A stretch of 64,000 nucleotides of DNA from Monomorium pharaonis (GCF_013373865.1 NC_050469.1:26707546-26771545); one strand, 5' to 3'. Positions 28,205 to 41,884 are shown, counted from the stretch's first letter. The notes: generated by a model from the letters alone, not told the origin. A program made the numbers and translations.

Positions 28205-31200
28205 CAAAAAAGCATAAATATAAATTCAGTACAGTAAATTCATAGTACAGATCCGTTATCTTGGAATACATAGGCTGTGACAGATTAATACAAAAATCTT
28301 GAAATTGGAGTAACTTAACAATTTATTAAATATTTCATATACGATTTTTTATTGTCAAGAATGATTAAGACTTTCAAGCTGCAAAATGGAGATAAAAGTA
28401 TAATATATTATATTACGAAATTTTAAGGAAGTTATAATTTAATTTTTTAACTTCTAGCTCAGTTATTAAAAAATAAAAAATAAGATAAGATTAATAAATA
28501 GAATATTCATTTAAAATAGAAAATTTTTACTTAAGTTTTTACATAATGTTCTTATCTTGTTGATAAAGATAAAAATAGAACATTCTTTCAGACATTCTTA
28601 TCTATGTATATTTATTCTAAGCTAGTTTTAGTTATAATTATATATTATATTTAAGTTTTAATTATAATGTAAACATACAAGCGAAGACATACTAACTAAT
28701 AAGTAAGGCCCTTTTACAAATTTTTGAAAGGTAGTGATAAAAACATTCTGCTAATTAATTAAATCAAATATAAATTATCATCAGGCGGAAGTGACCTACA
28801 TAGTGTGACAAATACATATTGCCTTTAACGCTTCGGCTCTGACGTTCATGCCGAATCGAACTGCGATCAGCATCAAAAGTGAAACGGAATGTTTCCTGAC
28901 GATCAATTTACTGTTTATCATAGCACAAACAGACTGTCAGATTGTCTTGAGCTTTAAAACGACTCGCACGCTTTAGTTGTCAACGCTTTGTATATCTTTA
29001 ATTAATCATTTCTTCTCAAGTGAGTCCTATTTATTTCGCGCAACATTCTTGGAGCTCGTTTCGGCATAAATATTAGGACCGTTCTCAAGAGCATAACAAA
29101 ATATATAATATATGTAGTAATCAGATTTGAATCTTTTGGGACAATACATCGATGAAATATTCATTACACGTATATTTCCGCAACTCGAGATTAGTATTGT
29201 GATATTACTAAGAATAGTGCATTGAAATCGAATTAAGAATTCCGAGTTATCTGTATGACAATCGCGACGCGCGACTTGAACGATTTCAACGGCGGTTCTC
29301 GAGTCGCGGAATGAAGCTTTGAACGCGGATATCGAGCCTGCCGAGCGCCTCGCCTGGCCTCCTGCGAGCTTAATTGTGCGCGCATGGGAAAAGGTGTCGC
29401 TCAGGCACTTTCTCTCGCGGTGAGGAAAAAAACACGCGCAAACGCATACTCCAGGCGTTACACGTGGACGTGGGTGCGCGAAATACGCGCGCGTGTGAGC
29501 GTCCCGTATATGTGAATGGAAATTGACGTCCTGTTACCGATACTTTCAGCACCTGCCTGTGCAGCGCGGTGCCCGAAACACATATATATTTCCCCCTAGC
29601 TCTTTTCCTAGCTTTCTCGAAATTATCATATTATTGGTCGGTTCGACATATCGAACCGAAGTATATGGACCATTTATTTACTTTTACTTCTGACATGTTA
29701 AACAGATACAGGCAATGATGTTTCGCTTTTACTCGCGAGGCACAATCACGATAAAGCTCTCGCATAGCTCGATCCCGGGAGGGATACAAAGATGAAACAG
29801 GAATAATAAACATTTAATTTTAAAGAAATTAATTATCTCGTGTGTAAATACTTTGTATGCATAAAATTTATTTATAGTTCACTCACTCTTATATAACGTA
29901 TTCCTTAATATAGATAGTGACGCGGCAACATAATATTTATATGTCTTTAAAGAGAAATGTTTTCCGCGAGGGGAACTTTACGAGGAAGTTTGACAGAAAT
30001 TTACAGGCCGGCCGACGAAGGAAAGCTTCGTCGAACCGGTAGCCGGAGATGACCCTAATTTATATGTCGTTCGCCGAGAGACTTTTCTTTCCTGCGATAC
30101 GGCACGTATTCGCGGCACATCGCCAGAGAAAGAGAGACAGACAGAAAGAAGAAAAAAGAGAGAGACACACCGGGGATCTATTGGCCGCGACTGCACGGCT
30201 GCATTGTCCCGCGGAAACACGTTCGTCAACCGCTGGAAACGCCGTCGTGCCGGACATTGCGTCTCAACCATGCATGCACGCAAAGTTCAGGAAGAGAGCA
30301 CATCTCCGACTATGTTTATCCTATGATTCAGCGCTACTCGGCCGATCGTAAGACGAGCGAGAGAACGAACGAGCGAGCGAGCGATAGATTCACGCGTCCT
30401 CGAGACGAACAAACGCGGCGCCGCATGTTATGCAAATCGTCCCCTCATTTCTTTCTTCCGTCCGGGAGTACAACAACGCGACCCTCGTCGCTTCCCGCAA
30501 CGTACGGGAAAAAGTCGTCGCTCCTCAGCGTTTTTAATTTCAAATGCGCTATTCGCGCGATTAGATGCGGAAACGCGCGTGAGTTACAGCTCGCGGGCGA
30601 TCTTCCTATCTCTTTTCAGCTAAATTGGGACCTTGTATTTAACTTTCTCTTTATACATAGCTCGCATTGTCCATTTTATTAATTATCTCGTTACAGTCGA
30701 TTCTAAATCTTGTTTAAATTTATTTCAGTTCTCTTTCGTAAATATAATAAATTAAAAAATTCTTGAACTACGTAATAATTCCAGCCGTCAAGCTCGTGAT
30801 TAACCGTGTTCGCTGACAACAGCGTGAGATAACGTCATCTCGCGAATAAATCAGTTATGACCGAACGCACGCTCCGGCCAAAATTTTACTGAATATGTGA
30901 AACACACGTGGGTAATGCGCCTCTCAGGTTGTTCCTGCACGGTAAATGTCAGAACTCAAAACGTCGCGACGTGATGTCACTCGCGACAAAGTCCGGCTCG
31001 AGCCCGTCGCTGGAAGCTGGTTTTGCTCGAGGAGGCGCGAGGCAGAGAGTCCTGGCCGGGCCTTAAGAGAGCCTTCTCTGGAACGGTCGAGGAACGGCGC
31101 GTTCCTCTCCCGTTGTCGGTGCGGCTTATGTAAAGTATAGGTAATGAAACGTTCAATGCGCCGCACGGCGGACGATGATATAAGAGGGTTTATGCACACC

Positions 31201-31221
31201 GCCGCGGATTCCCCTCCATCC

Positions 31222-31246
31222 CTCTCTCTCTCTCTCTCTCTCTCTC
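31222..31246. repeat. (CT)n tract
   Basis: About twelve uninterrupted CT units in the GC-rich island at 31.0-31.6 kb. Confidence 0.95.
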
Positions 31247-31395
31247 GTGCGCATTCGGCTCTGATCTATATTATAGAATAAAGGTGGGTGTAACGTATAA
31301 CGGTATCCCCCCCCGCAGCCACACCACACCACCCACGTCTGATAGGATTGCCCAACGTTTCATATATGGCCGTAGCCCAAGGGCGAGGGCGAGAA

Positions 31396-31420
31396 GGAGA
31401 GAGAGAGAGAGAAAGAGAGA
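31396..31420. repeat. (GA)n tract
   Basis: GA units with one interruption. It lies about 150 nt from the (CT)n tract at 31222, so the two could pair as an inverted repeat. Confidence 0.9.
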
Positions 31421-34400
31421 AGATGGCGATGCCGGGAAGGCGTCCTGACGCGCCTCACGGCCGTGATATCCTCTCGTCGATATAATGGGACAAGATCGAT
31501 CGTTTTTGCTGAAAACGTACCTTCCAGCAATACGACACGCGATACGCGAGTTCTCACGGTTTTGCTCTCGTCTTCCTTTTCAGAAAAGATGTCCTCGCGA
31601 CATCCAAGAGACGTTTACGACTGCGACTTTTCTTCAGGAGAATTATTTCTACAATTTTTGCAATTCTTCTTGGAAAAAAAAGAGATTCTTAAAGAGCGTC
31701 TATCCGTCATAAACGAAAATAAGATATGAAATAAGTATGCAACTGCACATGTGTGTATATGTGTGAAGAGAGTTGCATTATTTTTCTGTGACCGACAAGC
31801 AATATTAAAATATGATTAAAATTGTCTAAATTGTGCAGTTCTTTGATTTCTAAGCTCTGATTAATTGCTCTGTTACGAAAATCTTATTTAATTATTGAAA
31901 CAATGTTGTTGACATGTCTCATTATCATATGTGCAATTTTAATTATTGCATCGCAAGAGCACCAATAAATAAAAACAAGTTAATTTTTTTATTATAAAAT
32001 AACAGCCTCCTCTTTTAAACTGACAAGTCTCTGGTTATATCTATAAGTTTCCTACGCTGCTAAGCTTCATTATGCAACGGGACATTTTTCGCGACATCTT
32101 TATGAATGAAAACACCAAACTCGCGTCATGAAAAACGTGATTGGCGCGTTTTTGGGAAATTCCTTTAAACTACGTTCGATGGAAAGCGTCAGACAGTTGG
32201 GTAATCCGGCCAGAAATTGCGGTGAATCTGGGCGCGCGTGGAAAACTAGGCGGTAGCGCAACTTTTTCGTTTACATAACGGAGCAGCCGCCGGAATCGGC
32301 GCGAGCGTGGGCAAGCGATTTGGCGAGCGGGTTATCGATGAGTAACACAAGTACAAACATGAGAAACGCTTTTTCGATTAAGTAATACTTAACGAACCAA
32401 GACGCATAACGCGCGAAAAGGTGAGATGTTGATTTTCATACGTAATTCACCGTTGCACGATAGATAAATACTATCCATAGGTGTAAGAATAACGTTCTTT
32501 ACCGCCAACGGCGAGCTTCGTTGCTGATAAAGGTCACGATCCTTCGCCGAGTCGGCCGTGCGAGCGGGCGCGTACGTAATTGTACGTTGAATGCACCGAT
32601 TTCACTAAGTCCACGACGGCAATTACGTGTATTCGAAAGCTCCGTAAAGCTGTCTTTCTTTACGAGCGACTCTCTGCCGAATGATCTGCGGCTCATCATT
32701 GCGAATAAGTTCGTCCCTTGCGTAATATACCGAATATGGACGACTGTCTATTTCTTTTCCAATGACGATTAAATGAACCCGCCGATTATGAAAGATTGAT
32801 AACGATGATATAAGATACGTCAGTTCCTTTGTATGTATGTGTGTGTGTATGTATATGACATATTTCTTCTGATTGCTTGTAGTTTTTATAAATACACTAA
32901 CATTCTATTATATAAAATCAAGATAGCTTTTATCTCAGGTGGCCTAATTAATATTTTTAGCTGAAATTAATTTTCCAAGTAAATTTTGTATTACTAAATT
33001 AATTTTGGTTCTATCTCTCTGATTTGATATCCCTGTGATTTGATTATTCCCCTCATAAATTTGTCATCCGAATTCACTCCATTCTTCAAAAGGATAGCCG
33101 TGTGTGTCTAAGGATCTAATCTGACCGTTCCAGTTTGCTAGGCACGAAGTGCCCCGCTGAGAGGCCGCGATACTTTCTATCTGGAACCCCGAACGCGATA
33201 CAATTTCACTTGTTCCGCGGTGTTCCTGTACGACTCCGCCCACGAGAACTTAGAACGGCGGCCACGGTATCGTACCTCTCACTAGCGACGACCGGTCGAG
33301 GGATAGAATAATAATAAAAATAAAAAAAAAATACCGGCGACTAACGCAGGGAAGCGGAGAAAACCGGCGTGTAGGAAATGGTTCCGGGTTCGCGGCTCTT
33401 GTGGGACGACGCTGGTCACGCGATTCACGCGCTCGGCTAATAATTAGCGGAGAGACGTAAGGGCTGCCTGGACTTCTCAGGAAGTAGCACATAGGATAGA
33501 CGGAGTCGTTAACGAACCTACGCTGCACATATTAAGCCTCTCTAAACTGTTGACAGATTTTTCGCACGCAGCACACACAAAAGGTGGCTGGTTTTAAGGT
33601 TTTTATGTTTTATATTTGAGCAAAGCTATATATAGAATTAAAATAAGAACTGAAAGTGACTGAACTTTCAGTGAACTGAAAGCTAAATCATATAAACAAT
33701 TTTTATATTTTACCAAAACTTTAAAGCTGACATTTTTTTTAACTTCTCAACATTAAAAAAATTTATTTACACTTTAAAAAATATTTTTTTTTCTTCTATT
33801 TCAAAAAATCTTTTCTTAAGAAAAATATATTCGATCTATAAAAGGTATACTTTTATTTAAACAATGTACCTACATTGTCAAAATTCTCGAACACTTGTCA
33901 TATTTAACAACGTTGTTTACACAAAATGTTTAAAAACGTTTTTTTTATGTATTCGTAAATTGTCATTAAATGTGATCTTTTTACTCGTCCTTTATTACTC
34001 GTGAAAGAAATCTGCAATTTTCATTATATGGATTATTAGGTGCGAGTATAACACAAACTTAACGTTTCTTTCATATTTGATTCTAGATTAGTAATGTGTA
34101 AGACTGTATTTTAATTTCACATTGAAAGATTAGAATCTCTAGACAAGTATACAGGTCAATAAATGCCTTTTTCTTTCGAGTCATACGATAAATATCGAAG
34201 TATGTCACCACTTCTGATAACAACTTATGTTATTTCAATTTATGATAGAGCACTGTATCAAATCCTTGTCTTTCAAAAGCTGTAATATATTTCTGTTGAT
34301 TATAAAAGTAATTGTTCGTATATTTTTAAAGAAATTATTTATGTATGACCACATTTAAAGTATGATAAATCTAACATAATAGTATATATTTATATGTATA

Positions 34401-35034
34401 TACTGTATAATATACACACGCGAGAGACAGAGGAAGAAAGAGAGAGAAATTTCAGAAGATAAATATTTTTTACGAGATAATTCAGAGCTACTATTTGTTT
34501 CTTTTAACTTTTGGCAATGTACAATATACGAATAAATAATTTTTTGTCTCTTCTGGATATAATATTCACTATCGTTTCTTATTTTTGTGATAAATATATG
34601 TATATTCATCTCTTTTATAAAATTCTTCAATAAATTTTTTTAACAGTAAAAATATACATTCAAAAAGCTCACCAATGATTTATGCTACTGCCATCTAATG
34701 CGAATGCAGGGAGAAAATACAGTGAGAGGTCACTCATTGCTGAAACATTCCACGCCATCTGTAATAATAAGTAGCAACTAAAGTTTAATTTGTAAGAAAA
34801 AATATTATTATCAGTAATTGTAAATGTAGAATGTCTTACATGTTATATGTAATTTTTAATTACAAAAATTTATATTCTATTTATAAGTAACAGCATCAAA
34901 AGTTATAAATTTTTGTAATATTGTAATTTAAAAAGCAAAACCTTAGAAAAATATTTTTTATTTTTTCTATATGTATTAAAATTTACATTAAAAAAAAGCG
35001 CATTATTAATTTTGCTATCACATTGTACAATATA

Positions 35035-35115
35035 AATTTTCTATAAATTTTCTATGAATTCTCTATAATTTTTCTATAAATTTTCTACAAATTTTCTCTG
35101 AACTTTTATAAATCT
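35035..35115. repeat. Degenerate tandem repeat of TTCTATAAATT-type units
   Basis: Six or so imperfect 10-14 nt units (TTCTATAAATTT, TTCTATGAATTC, TTCTATAATTTT, TTCTACAAATTT and so on). A partly complementary stretch rich in ATTCATTAAAAATT follows at about 35136-35206. Confidence 0.6.
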
Positions 35116-35326
35116 TCTGCATTAATATTTATAGAATATTCATTAAAAATTTAAAAGAGAATTTATAAAAAATTCATAAGAAATTCATTAAAAATTTTCT
35201 AAAATTATACCAAATTTTGAACAACAATATTCAAAAGAGTAATATACTTTTAATTTTTTTAATTTATAAATGTTGAATTTTATTTTTTAAAAATTATAAA
35301 ATTAAATATTAACTACTAAATATTAA

Positions 35327-35563
35327 ATGACCGCTTTGGTAAAATTTTTCGCTGATAGTTTGAATCCTTATCATTTCACAATGTTTGATATAGAAGCCGC
35401 GTCATTGTTAAACAATCTGATATTGCGAGCGCAAATAAAAATCCAGCAAGAAGAAGCTAAACAGGATGTGAATAACCATGACGTAACATGTGGGTCAAAT
35501 ATTTTAGCAACAATTATCGCGCACAGTGACGATTTTACGTTCGATTTCTTAAATGGTCGTTAA
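35327..35563 (+). CDS. Unrecognised 78-codon ORF
   Basis: An ATG-to-stop frame with protein-like composition (MTALVKFFADSLNPYHF, a helix-prone RAQIKIQQEEAKQDV) in a very AT-rich neighbourhood, where frames of this length are less expected by chance. No family is recognised. A transposon remnant or small gene is possible. Confidence 0.15.
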   Translation: MTALVKFFADSLNPYHFTMFDIEAASLLNNLILRAQIKIQQEEAKQDVNNHDVTCGSNILATIIAHSDDFTFDFLNGR

Positions 35564-36375
35564 TAGTGTGAAACAACTTAGGCATCAATAATGAGTTCCA
35601 CATAATTAGCGACAATTAGTTTCTCGATCAAGCTAATGAATAATAAATTAAAAATAAGATGCTTTTTAACCAACTAGTAAAAATGTAACAACGAATGATG
35701 AGGTAGAATAATAATTCGTTTTCTTATTTATCCGCCATGATTTTTTCAGTTTCATATTTGGGGAAAATGTTTTAAGAATACTTTAAAATAATAATTATTG
35801 ATCAATTTTCAAATCAAATTTTACTTCTCCAAAAAACATTCAAAAGATTGAGAACAATGCTTCGATCGTTTTCATGTATTGATGCATTTTAAATCGAGAG
35901 AGGTTTTCGTTATTAGACATAGTATAATGCAAATTGCATTAAAAAACGCGTTGCGTGTTTCTTAAAATAAGTAAACAGAGGCCTTGAAGAGCTATTTAAT
36001 TTAGATTCGCTTTGATCAAAATCCTATTCGTGTTTTTATTAAATGTTAGCACGCAAAGTTCTGTTGCTCGCCAACTCATTTTGTTCTCTCTTGCGACCAG
36101 TTTATAGCTGATTTGTGCATTAATAGGCACAGAAGATTTGTGTACCGTGCAAGTGATTGCATACATGTTGCGCACACTTTTATGTAACAATGTAACAAAC
36201 ATAGAGATAAGAGTCTTATTTAGCCTTGAATGCAAATAAAAAAAAAATTATTTTATTTTATTTTATTTCCTCTACAAATATCAAAATAATTACATGTTTT
36301 AATTAAATATACATTTTTGTAAAAATTTACTATTTGAAATGTTTGTTACTAAAAGGACAAATTAAAATTACTATT

Positions 36376-36537
36376 CTAAGGCCGATATATATATATTCAT
36401 AGTTGAGTCTTATTTTGAGATCCGTCTCAAGCAATGTCTTAAGATGCTAATACGGCTCTGTGATTGGTTGATGACATCTTAAAGCAGTACTTAAGACGAT
36501 CTTAAATATAAGACCTGTCTATGAATACTGGCCTAAG
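36376..36537. mobile_element. Palindromic MITE-like element
   Basis: The left end starts TAAGGCC and contains ATTCATAG and GTCTTATTTTGAGATC. The right end has the mirrored ATATAAGACCTGTCTATGAAT and ends GGCCTAAG. The centre holds TGTGATTGGTTGATGACATC. Similar GGCC...TATTCATAG...CTTAAG palindromes are widespread in arthropod genomes. That comparison is from general recollection, not a search. Confidence 0.7.
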
Positions 36538-37139
36538 TCTTTTCATTTTGTAATACTTTTTGTTTACTTTCATAATGCTCTAAATGCGATTCCGTTAAAT
36601 GTTAATGTATTCGCCAAATAACTTAAATATCGTGTAAGTACACCTGAATAATTACATGTCTCATAAACCAGCATAAATTTCGACTTGTACGCGGTTTCTT
36701 ATAATTCGAGCTCCCCACCCCCTTCAATTAAAATTCCGGTCGTATTAAAAACATCTAATTGTAATTATCACAAGATTATGACCAAGCTTTTTTTCTTTCG
36801 GAGATGTCTTTCTCCTTAGTTTTTCTTTTTTATTCGTTTGATTTTGTACAGTTGATTTTGTACTCATTTAATCCATTCTTGTATTTTTAAGATCGCGTAC
36901 ACAACCTTAAATTGTTATCAACTAATCATATTAACATCTTCAGATACATATTATCTAAGACGTTCTTAAAATAAGTGTCGACTATAAATATCAATTGGAT
37001 TTTTTTATGTATCTTTTATATAACTTTTACAATATACGATAGTCTAATTATTTACACATGATAAAGACACATAACATGATAAAGACACATGTGTGAATAA
37101 CATATGTCCTCAGGAAAGCATATAAAATTAAGTAATACG

Positions 37140-37282
37140 ATTACACTGCAAATCCAAGTGTGTAGTTTTACACACTTTAAGTGTGTAAACTCATGTACGT
37201 GTGTATTCGTCTTTATCTGTGTAATTGTACACACTTTACACTTTAAGTGTGTAAAACTACACACTTGGGTTCGCAGTGTAGT
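37140..37282. mobile_element. Palindromic MITE-like element
   Basis: The left end TTACACTGCAAATCCAAGTG continues with TGTAGTTTTACACACTTTAA. The right end mirrors it as TTAAGTGTGTAAAACTACAC followed by ACTTGGGTTCGCAGTGTAG. About 143 nt, non-coding, with near-identical arms suggesting recent origin. Confidence 0.75.
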
Positions 37283-37480
37283 CGTATACCGGTACGCATG
37301 GAGAGCTTGTCGCATACATTCGTGCGTGATAATAGGTTACACCTTGACCTTACAAATATCAAGATCTACTATAGTTTACCTTCTTACCAAAATATTATTC
37401 CAGTCAAAAAGTACATGCAGAACTTGTGCAATTGGATTTTCAACATAAAGTATTATGATCTAACATGTAAGGCAGTTAAT

Positions 37481-37682
37481 GTACACTGAAAAAAAAAGTA
37501 ATATATCTAATAAGATATGTAATTGCGGGCTGCCAACTACAAATATACTCACTACAATAACATATGCTATTGCAGTATCAATATTGTACTTGCATTAACA
37601 GTAAATATTATTGTATTGATTATATTATGTAGTTGGCAGCCCGCAATTACATATTGGCTATATTACTTTTTTTTCTGTGTAC
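37481..37682. mobile_element. Palindromic MITE-like element
   Basis: The left end GTACACTGAAAAAAAAAGTA and the inner arm TAATTGCGGGCTGCCAACTA are mirrored by TAGTTGGCAGCCCGCAATTA and the right end TTTTTTTTCTGTGTAC. About 202 nt. The inner 20 nt are identical between arms, which points to young age. The terminal motif resembles that of the element at 7436. Confidence 0.8.
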
Positions 37683-40600
37683 TATCATTTATTGAATATA
37701 TTTATTGAATCTATAAATTTTGGGATTTTTATTAACTGTTTATTACGAACAATCGTGCTTCTGTTTCTATTAAAGAAAAATCTACTTCAAAATGGTTGAA
37801 AAAATATTGAACACCTTAGATATAAGGCATTTGTCCATTTTTATCTCTGAAGTGTTTTTCTTATATCTCATCGAGTCTACATGCGTAATCATATTGGCAT
37901 ATATAATTATCAAGAAGTGTTTATGAAAAATAAAAACGGCTTCGAGTGTCATCAATTTGAAAACTCGTTTCGCATAAAGGAAACGCACGAACGTTATGCG
38001 TTTAATCGCAAACAGTTTGCGTCTAATTGGCTTCAAGGAAGTTCGGTATATATACGATACGCTTAAATTGGCTGCTCAGCTATGGAAGAATTGCTCTTAA
38101 GCGTAGATAGCGATTGCACACTAGTAATTACGCGATAAAAATCATTGTGAGCAATACATTTATTAACTGTCATGAATGTGTTAAATTTGATTAATTGCGT
38201 TCAAAGTTTTAATTTCTATATTTAAAATACATTTTAAATACCTTTCAAAATGAATAATTTATATTAATATTTATTTTATATATACTTAACAGGTATAAAT
38301 TTATGTTAAGAAAAACGTCGGGTGGAGACTAGCTCAAAGATTTATATTTCTTTTTTCTTTTTAAAACTTTTTTGTGTAAACTAAACTAAAAACAAAAGTA
38401 AATTTACAACTCGCAACATCCATTGTAAGGTAAAATTCCAACTAATAAGATTCATTTTAAACTTATTATGAACTTCATTAAATGAGAATTTATAATATTT
38501 CGTTCTTGCATTAAACTTTTTAATTAACATTAATTAATATATCAAACAAAAATAAAAAGATACAATATTTTATTATTAATTTATTATTCTTCCGACTTGT
38601 TGAAACTTCAATATGGATCAAGCTTTTATTCATTTGAATGAACGCGAAACAAGTTAGAGCAAGCGTTTCATGAGAAAAAATAAAACGCGACGAGATGGCC
38701 GGGAAGGGACGGCTAATTCTCGAATAAAAGACATTTATCCGGTTTAGAAGTAATTGTACCTATCTCAAATCTCGCTTGTCCTAGCATGGAAGGCTATGCT
38801 GAATTATGCCTGGTAACGATCACACGGTGAGCGTGACGAATATGACAGGTCGACAACCCTCGTATTTACTCCTGTTATCAGGAATTATTCGGAACGACAA
38901 ATGGCAAAACAATTGCGCAACAATTAAGCGTGAGGGGATAAATTTGGGCGGAGGGGGGGAAACGCGAAAGATTTACAGGAAAGAGTCGACCGTCTGCGTT
39001 TCCTCCTGCAACAAGATGGTGAAAAGTGTGACCGCTTCCCTCCACACTGACGAAACCCGACCTTCTGATACCCCGCTAACGAGTCGGATGTGTTTAGGGC
39101 CAATTTGTCTATTATCTCGTTGTCAGTTTTATTTATTACACTTCTAACGTCTCTCACGACGCGGCACATACGTGCGACTTCCACCAGTCTGAGATTCCTC
39201 AGTGCAAGTTAATTAATTCTGATTTCTCGAGTGTGGTCGCTCCAAAGTCGTCGACGCACACGTGTTTTGCGCGATCGGATCTCGGAGATCAACGGATTCT
39301 TTCTCGTTGCAATTTATTTAGCCGATAAAACTTCAGTTAAGGTATATCACATATTAAATATCAAATGCCATTACTCTATCTCTCTGTTCCTCCTATAAAT
39401 TTCCTCGTAACTTTATGATAAGAATTCTCTCTCGAAACTGCTCTCGCTCCTCAATCCCTCGGTAAACTTTTTTTCTACAAGCTCCTCAAGTTAAAACTTG
39501 ACGAAGCACAAGAAGCACGAGTCGAATGAGTTTCGCGGTGCCCCCGATTGATACGCAACTGGGTGGACGTGGGTGGAGGAAAAGCCTGGTAGCACGACCG
39601 GAGTACGGGGAGAGTGAAGCTAATGTCCCAGTCGTGAGCGCGATTCCGTCGCGCCGCGTACTTGAGGAGCCGCACGCGGCGAAGAAGCGGCGGAACGGAG
39701 GGCTGAAAGAAGCGCGAAGAAAGAACGAGAGAGAGAGAGAGAGAGAGGGAGAGAGGGAGTCCGTTCCCCCGAAAAAGAAGACAGGACCCTGTCACGCCGA
39801 GGGGCGCGTTCAGTCCGTCCACGTCCGCTGTCGGGAACGCGACCGGAAGACCGATCTTCCTCGCGAGAGAAGGCTGCATGCTCCTTCCTATTCCCGACAG
39901 GAACTGAACGGAAACTTTCCTCTCGTCGAACTGACGGACGCGTCTTCCGCGGTTCCACAATTTTTCCCGAAGATCTCAATCGACCGAAGATCTCGCGACT
40001 TCGATTACCGTGAGTGTCGCGAATTTCCGCCAAACGATTCCGCCGAGTGAGTGGTTTCGGAGCAAATTATAGTTTTAAGAAGACGAGATCGCCGGTAAGA
40101 ATCAAAATATAATTAATTATTTAAATCCACAGTGTCGTGTACACTTGCCATCATATCGCTCTGTTTTTATCTTGTTAACTTATAAATTTAAAACTACATT
40201 CAGAAACTTCTTTCTTCTTTTCTGTTCTTTATAAATGCATGACTCCTTACGTGTTTCCCGTTCGTAACAAGGAAGTACATGTATATGTCAATTTCGTAAA
40301 GAGGAAAAATATTCCTGGCACATTCAGGTTAATCTCGTATCTTTCTCGTATCTTAATAAGAGACTGCCTTAATTGCTGGTAATCTGCGATAAAGTGTCAA
40401 ATTGTGACAAATAACTTCTACCGTTTAGTCAGAACTTAGCACATTGATTCAAATTCTTACAAAATTTAAGTATGTTTAAAGTGAAAATAAAAAAATTTAA
40501 GCACACAATTTTCATATACAAGTTATTTGAAATAAATTAGATGATAATTTCAATTAAAGTGACTTTTAAAAAGTTTTAATTAATTCTGCATAAAAAATCA

Positions 40601-41880
40601 CAAAAAATGTGAAGAGATTTGCCAACAAAAATACAAAATATTTGCAGTTTGCTAAAAAAAACAGATCGATTGACATACCATTATTATAACATTTGTACCA
40701 ACGAAACTTACTGCTATTTGCCCTTCTTCCCTGGTGCTAATTGTTACGCTCTTCGTATTATCGTCTATCTGGTTTCAACTGCTCGCCTTTATTTACCATG
40801 CATAAATTTTAAGTGCTCGTGTCGATCATAATGTACAGGTGATGACGCTTCTCTGATAACGATGTACTAATGATATCTATGAAGACAACGTGAATTATAT
40901 CTTTCAAAAATCATTCAAAAGTTGATTAAATAAATTATATTTGTTGTCGACCTAATTATCATTACACATGTTTTGTAATTAGCCTTTTTTCTTTTTAACT
41001 TAATGTAATGTGATTATAAGAAAACTGAAATTTTTTTTAATAATTTTAAATAATAAACTGTAAAAATCGATTTGATAGAAGCAGCAATATTTGCGAAACA
41101 ATATTTGCAGAAAGTGCAAAAATAAATGTTTCATAAAATTTTTGTGTTTAAATAGGAAAAAATCTTTTGGTATATAGAAACGCAAAATATTGCAAACTGA
41201 AAAAAAGAGTTTAGAAACAATTATCAAATATTGAGTAAAATAATGCTAATTAAATGTTAATATAATCTGATTAATATAACCAAAAATAATTTTACTTTTC
41301 TAAATATTTTGTAAATATTATAATAAATTCAGTTATATTTATTAAATATTAAAAAAAATAAAATTATATTAACTAAATGTTTAATCGGCACTATTTTATT
41401 CATCTGATGTTTATTTTTATCATCTAACATTATTCATTTGGTAGCTATTAATAACTCTTTTTTTCAATGTATTTTACATAATCCCAATACACATGATATT
41501 AATAATAATAATAATTCTAATACATAATTATATAAAAATTAATGTAACAAAAAGAATAATATTAACAATTGTCCTTATACTGCGTTTCTATATTAGACAA
41601 CTTCTCACTTAATTATTTCTACATACCACTACTGTACTACTAATTATAACAACTGTAAAGAATAATCAGATAACTTTTCAAATTGTAAAGGTATTTTAAA
41701 GGAACTTAAAAGACATTTCGGCAACTGGTCACGCGTCTGAGTCACCGACCTTATCGCCACTCACTAATCAATTCCTTCCACGGTTTTCGTGTAGTCTATT
41801 CAGCAGTTACACGGCCAACTTCCTCCATGCAAATCGTCACTTTTATTTAAACAGCGTCACATGCGACGAGTCTCTCCCAA
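37683..41880. other. AT-rich DNA with a GC-rich island at 39.5-40.05 kb
   Basis: The island holds open frames of 174 codons (+) and 161 and 137 codons (-) that overlap each other. All translate the (GA)n tract as Glu-Arg or Ser-Leu runs, so none is called. 40.1-41.7 kb is AT-rich without features I can support. Confidence 0.4.
39727..39757. repeat. (GA)n tract in a GC-rich island
   Basis: GA units with GGGA interruptions, inside the 39.5-40.05 kb island. Confidence 0.9.
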
Positions 41881-41884
41881 ACCG

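Larger units (their letters stand above)
21946..36375. other. AT-rich DNA with GC-rich islands near 22, 29.3 and 30-31.6 kb
   Basis: There are islands at 21.95-22.6, 29.25-29.6 and 30.0-31.6 kb and a smaller one at 33.1-33.5 kb. The rest is AT-rich with poly-A/T runs, the (TA)n at 28164 and copies of a dispersed repeat. I see no exon chain, tRNA or rRNA. Confidence 0.45.

Noticed and set aside
30257..30682. 141-codon plus-strand frame
   Set aside because: GC-rich island with low-complexity ERTNERASDR-type stretch from GA/GC repeats. No domain, and shorter frames overlap it on both strands.
39475..40050. Overlapping open frames of 174 (+), 161 and 137 (-) codons
   Set aside because: All three overlap one GC-rich island and owe much of their length to the (GA)n tract, translated as Glu-Arg or Ser-Leu runs. 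No domain, start context or splice pattern supports any of them.
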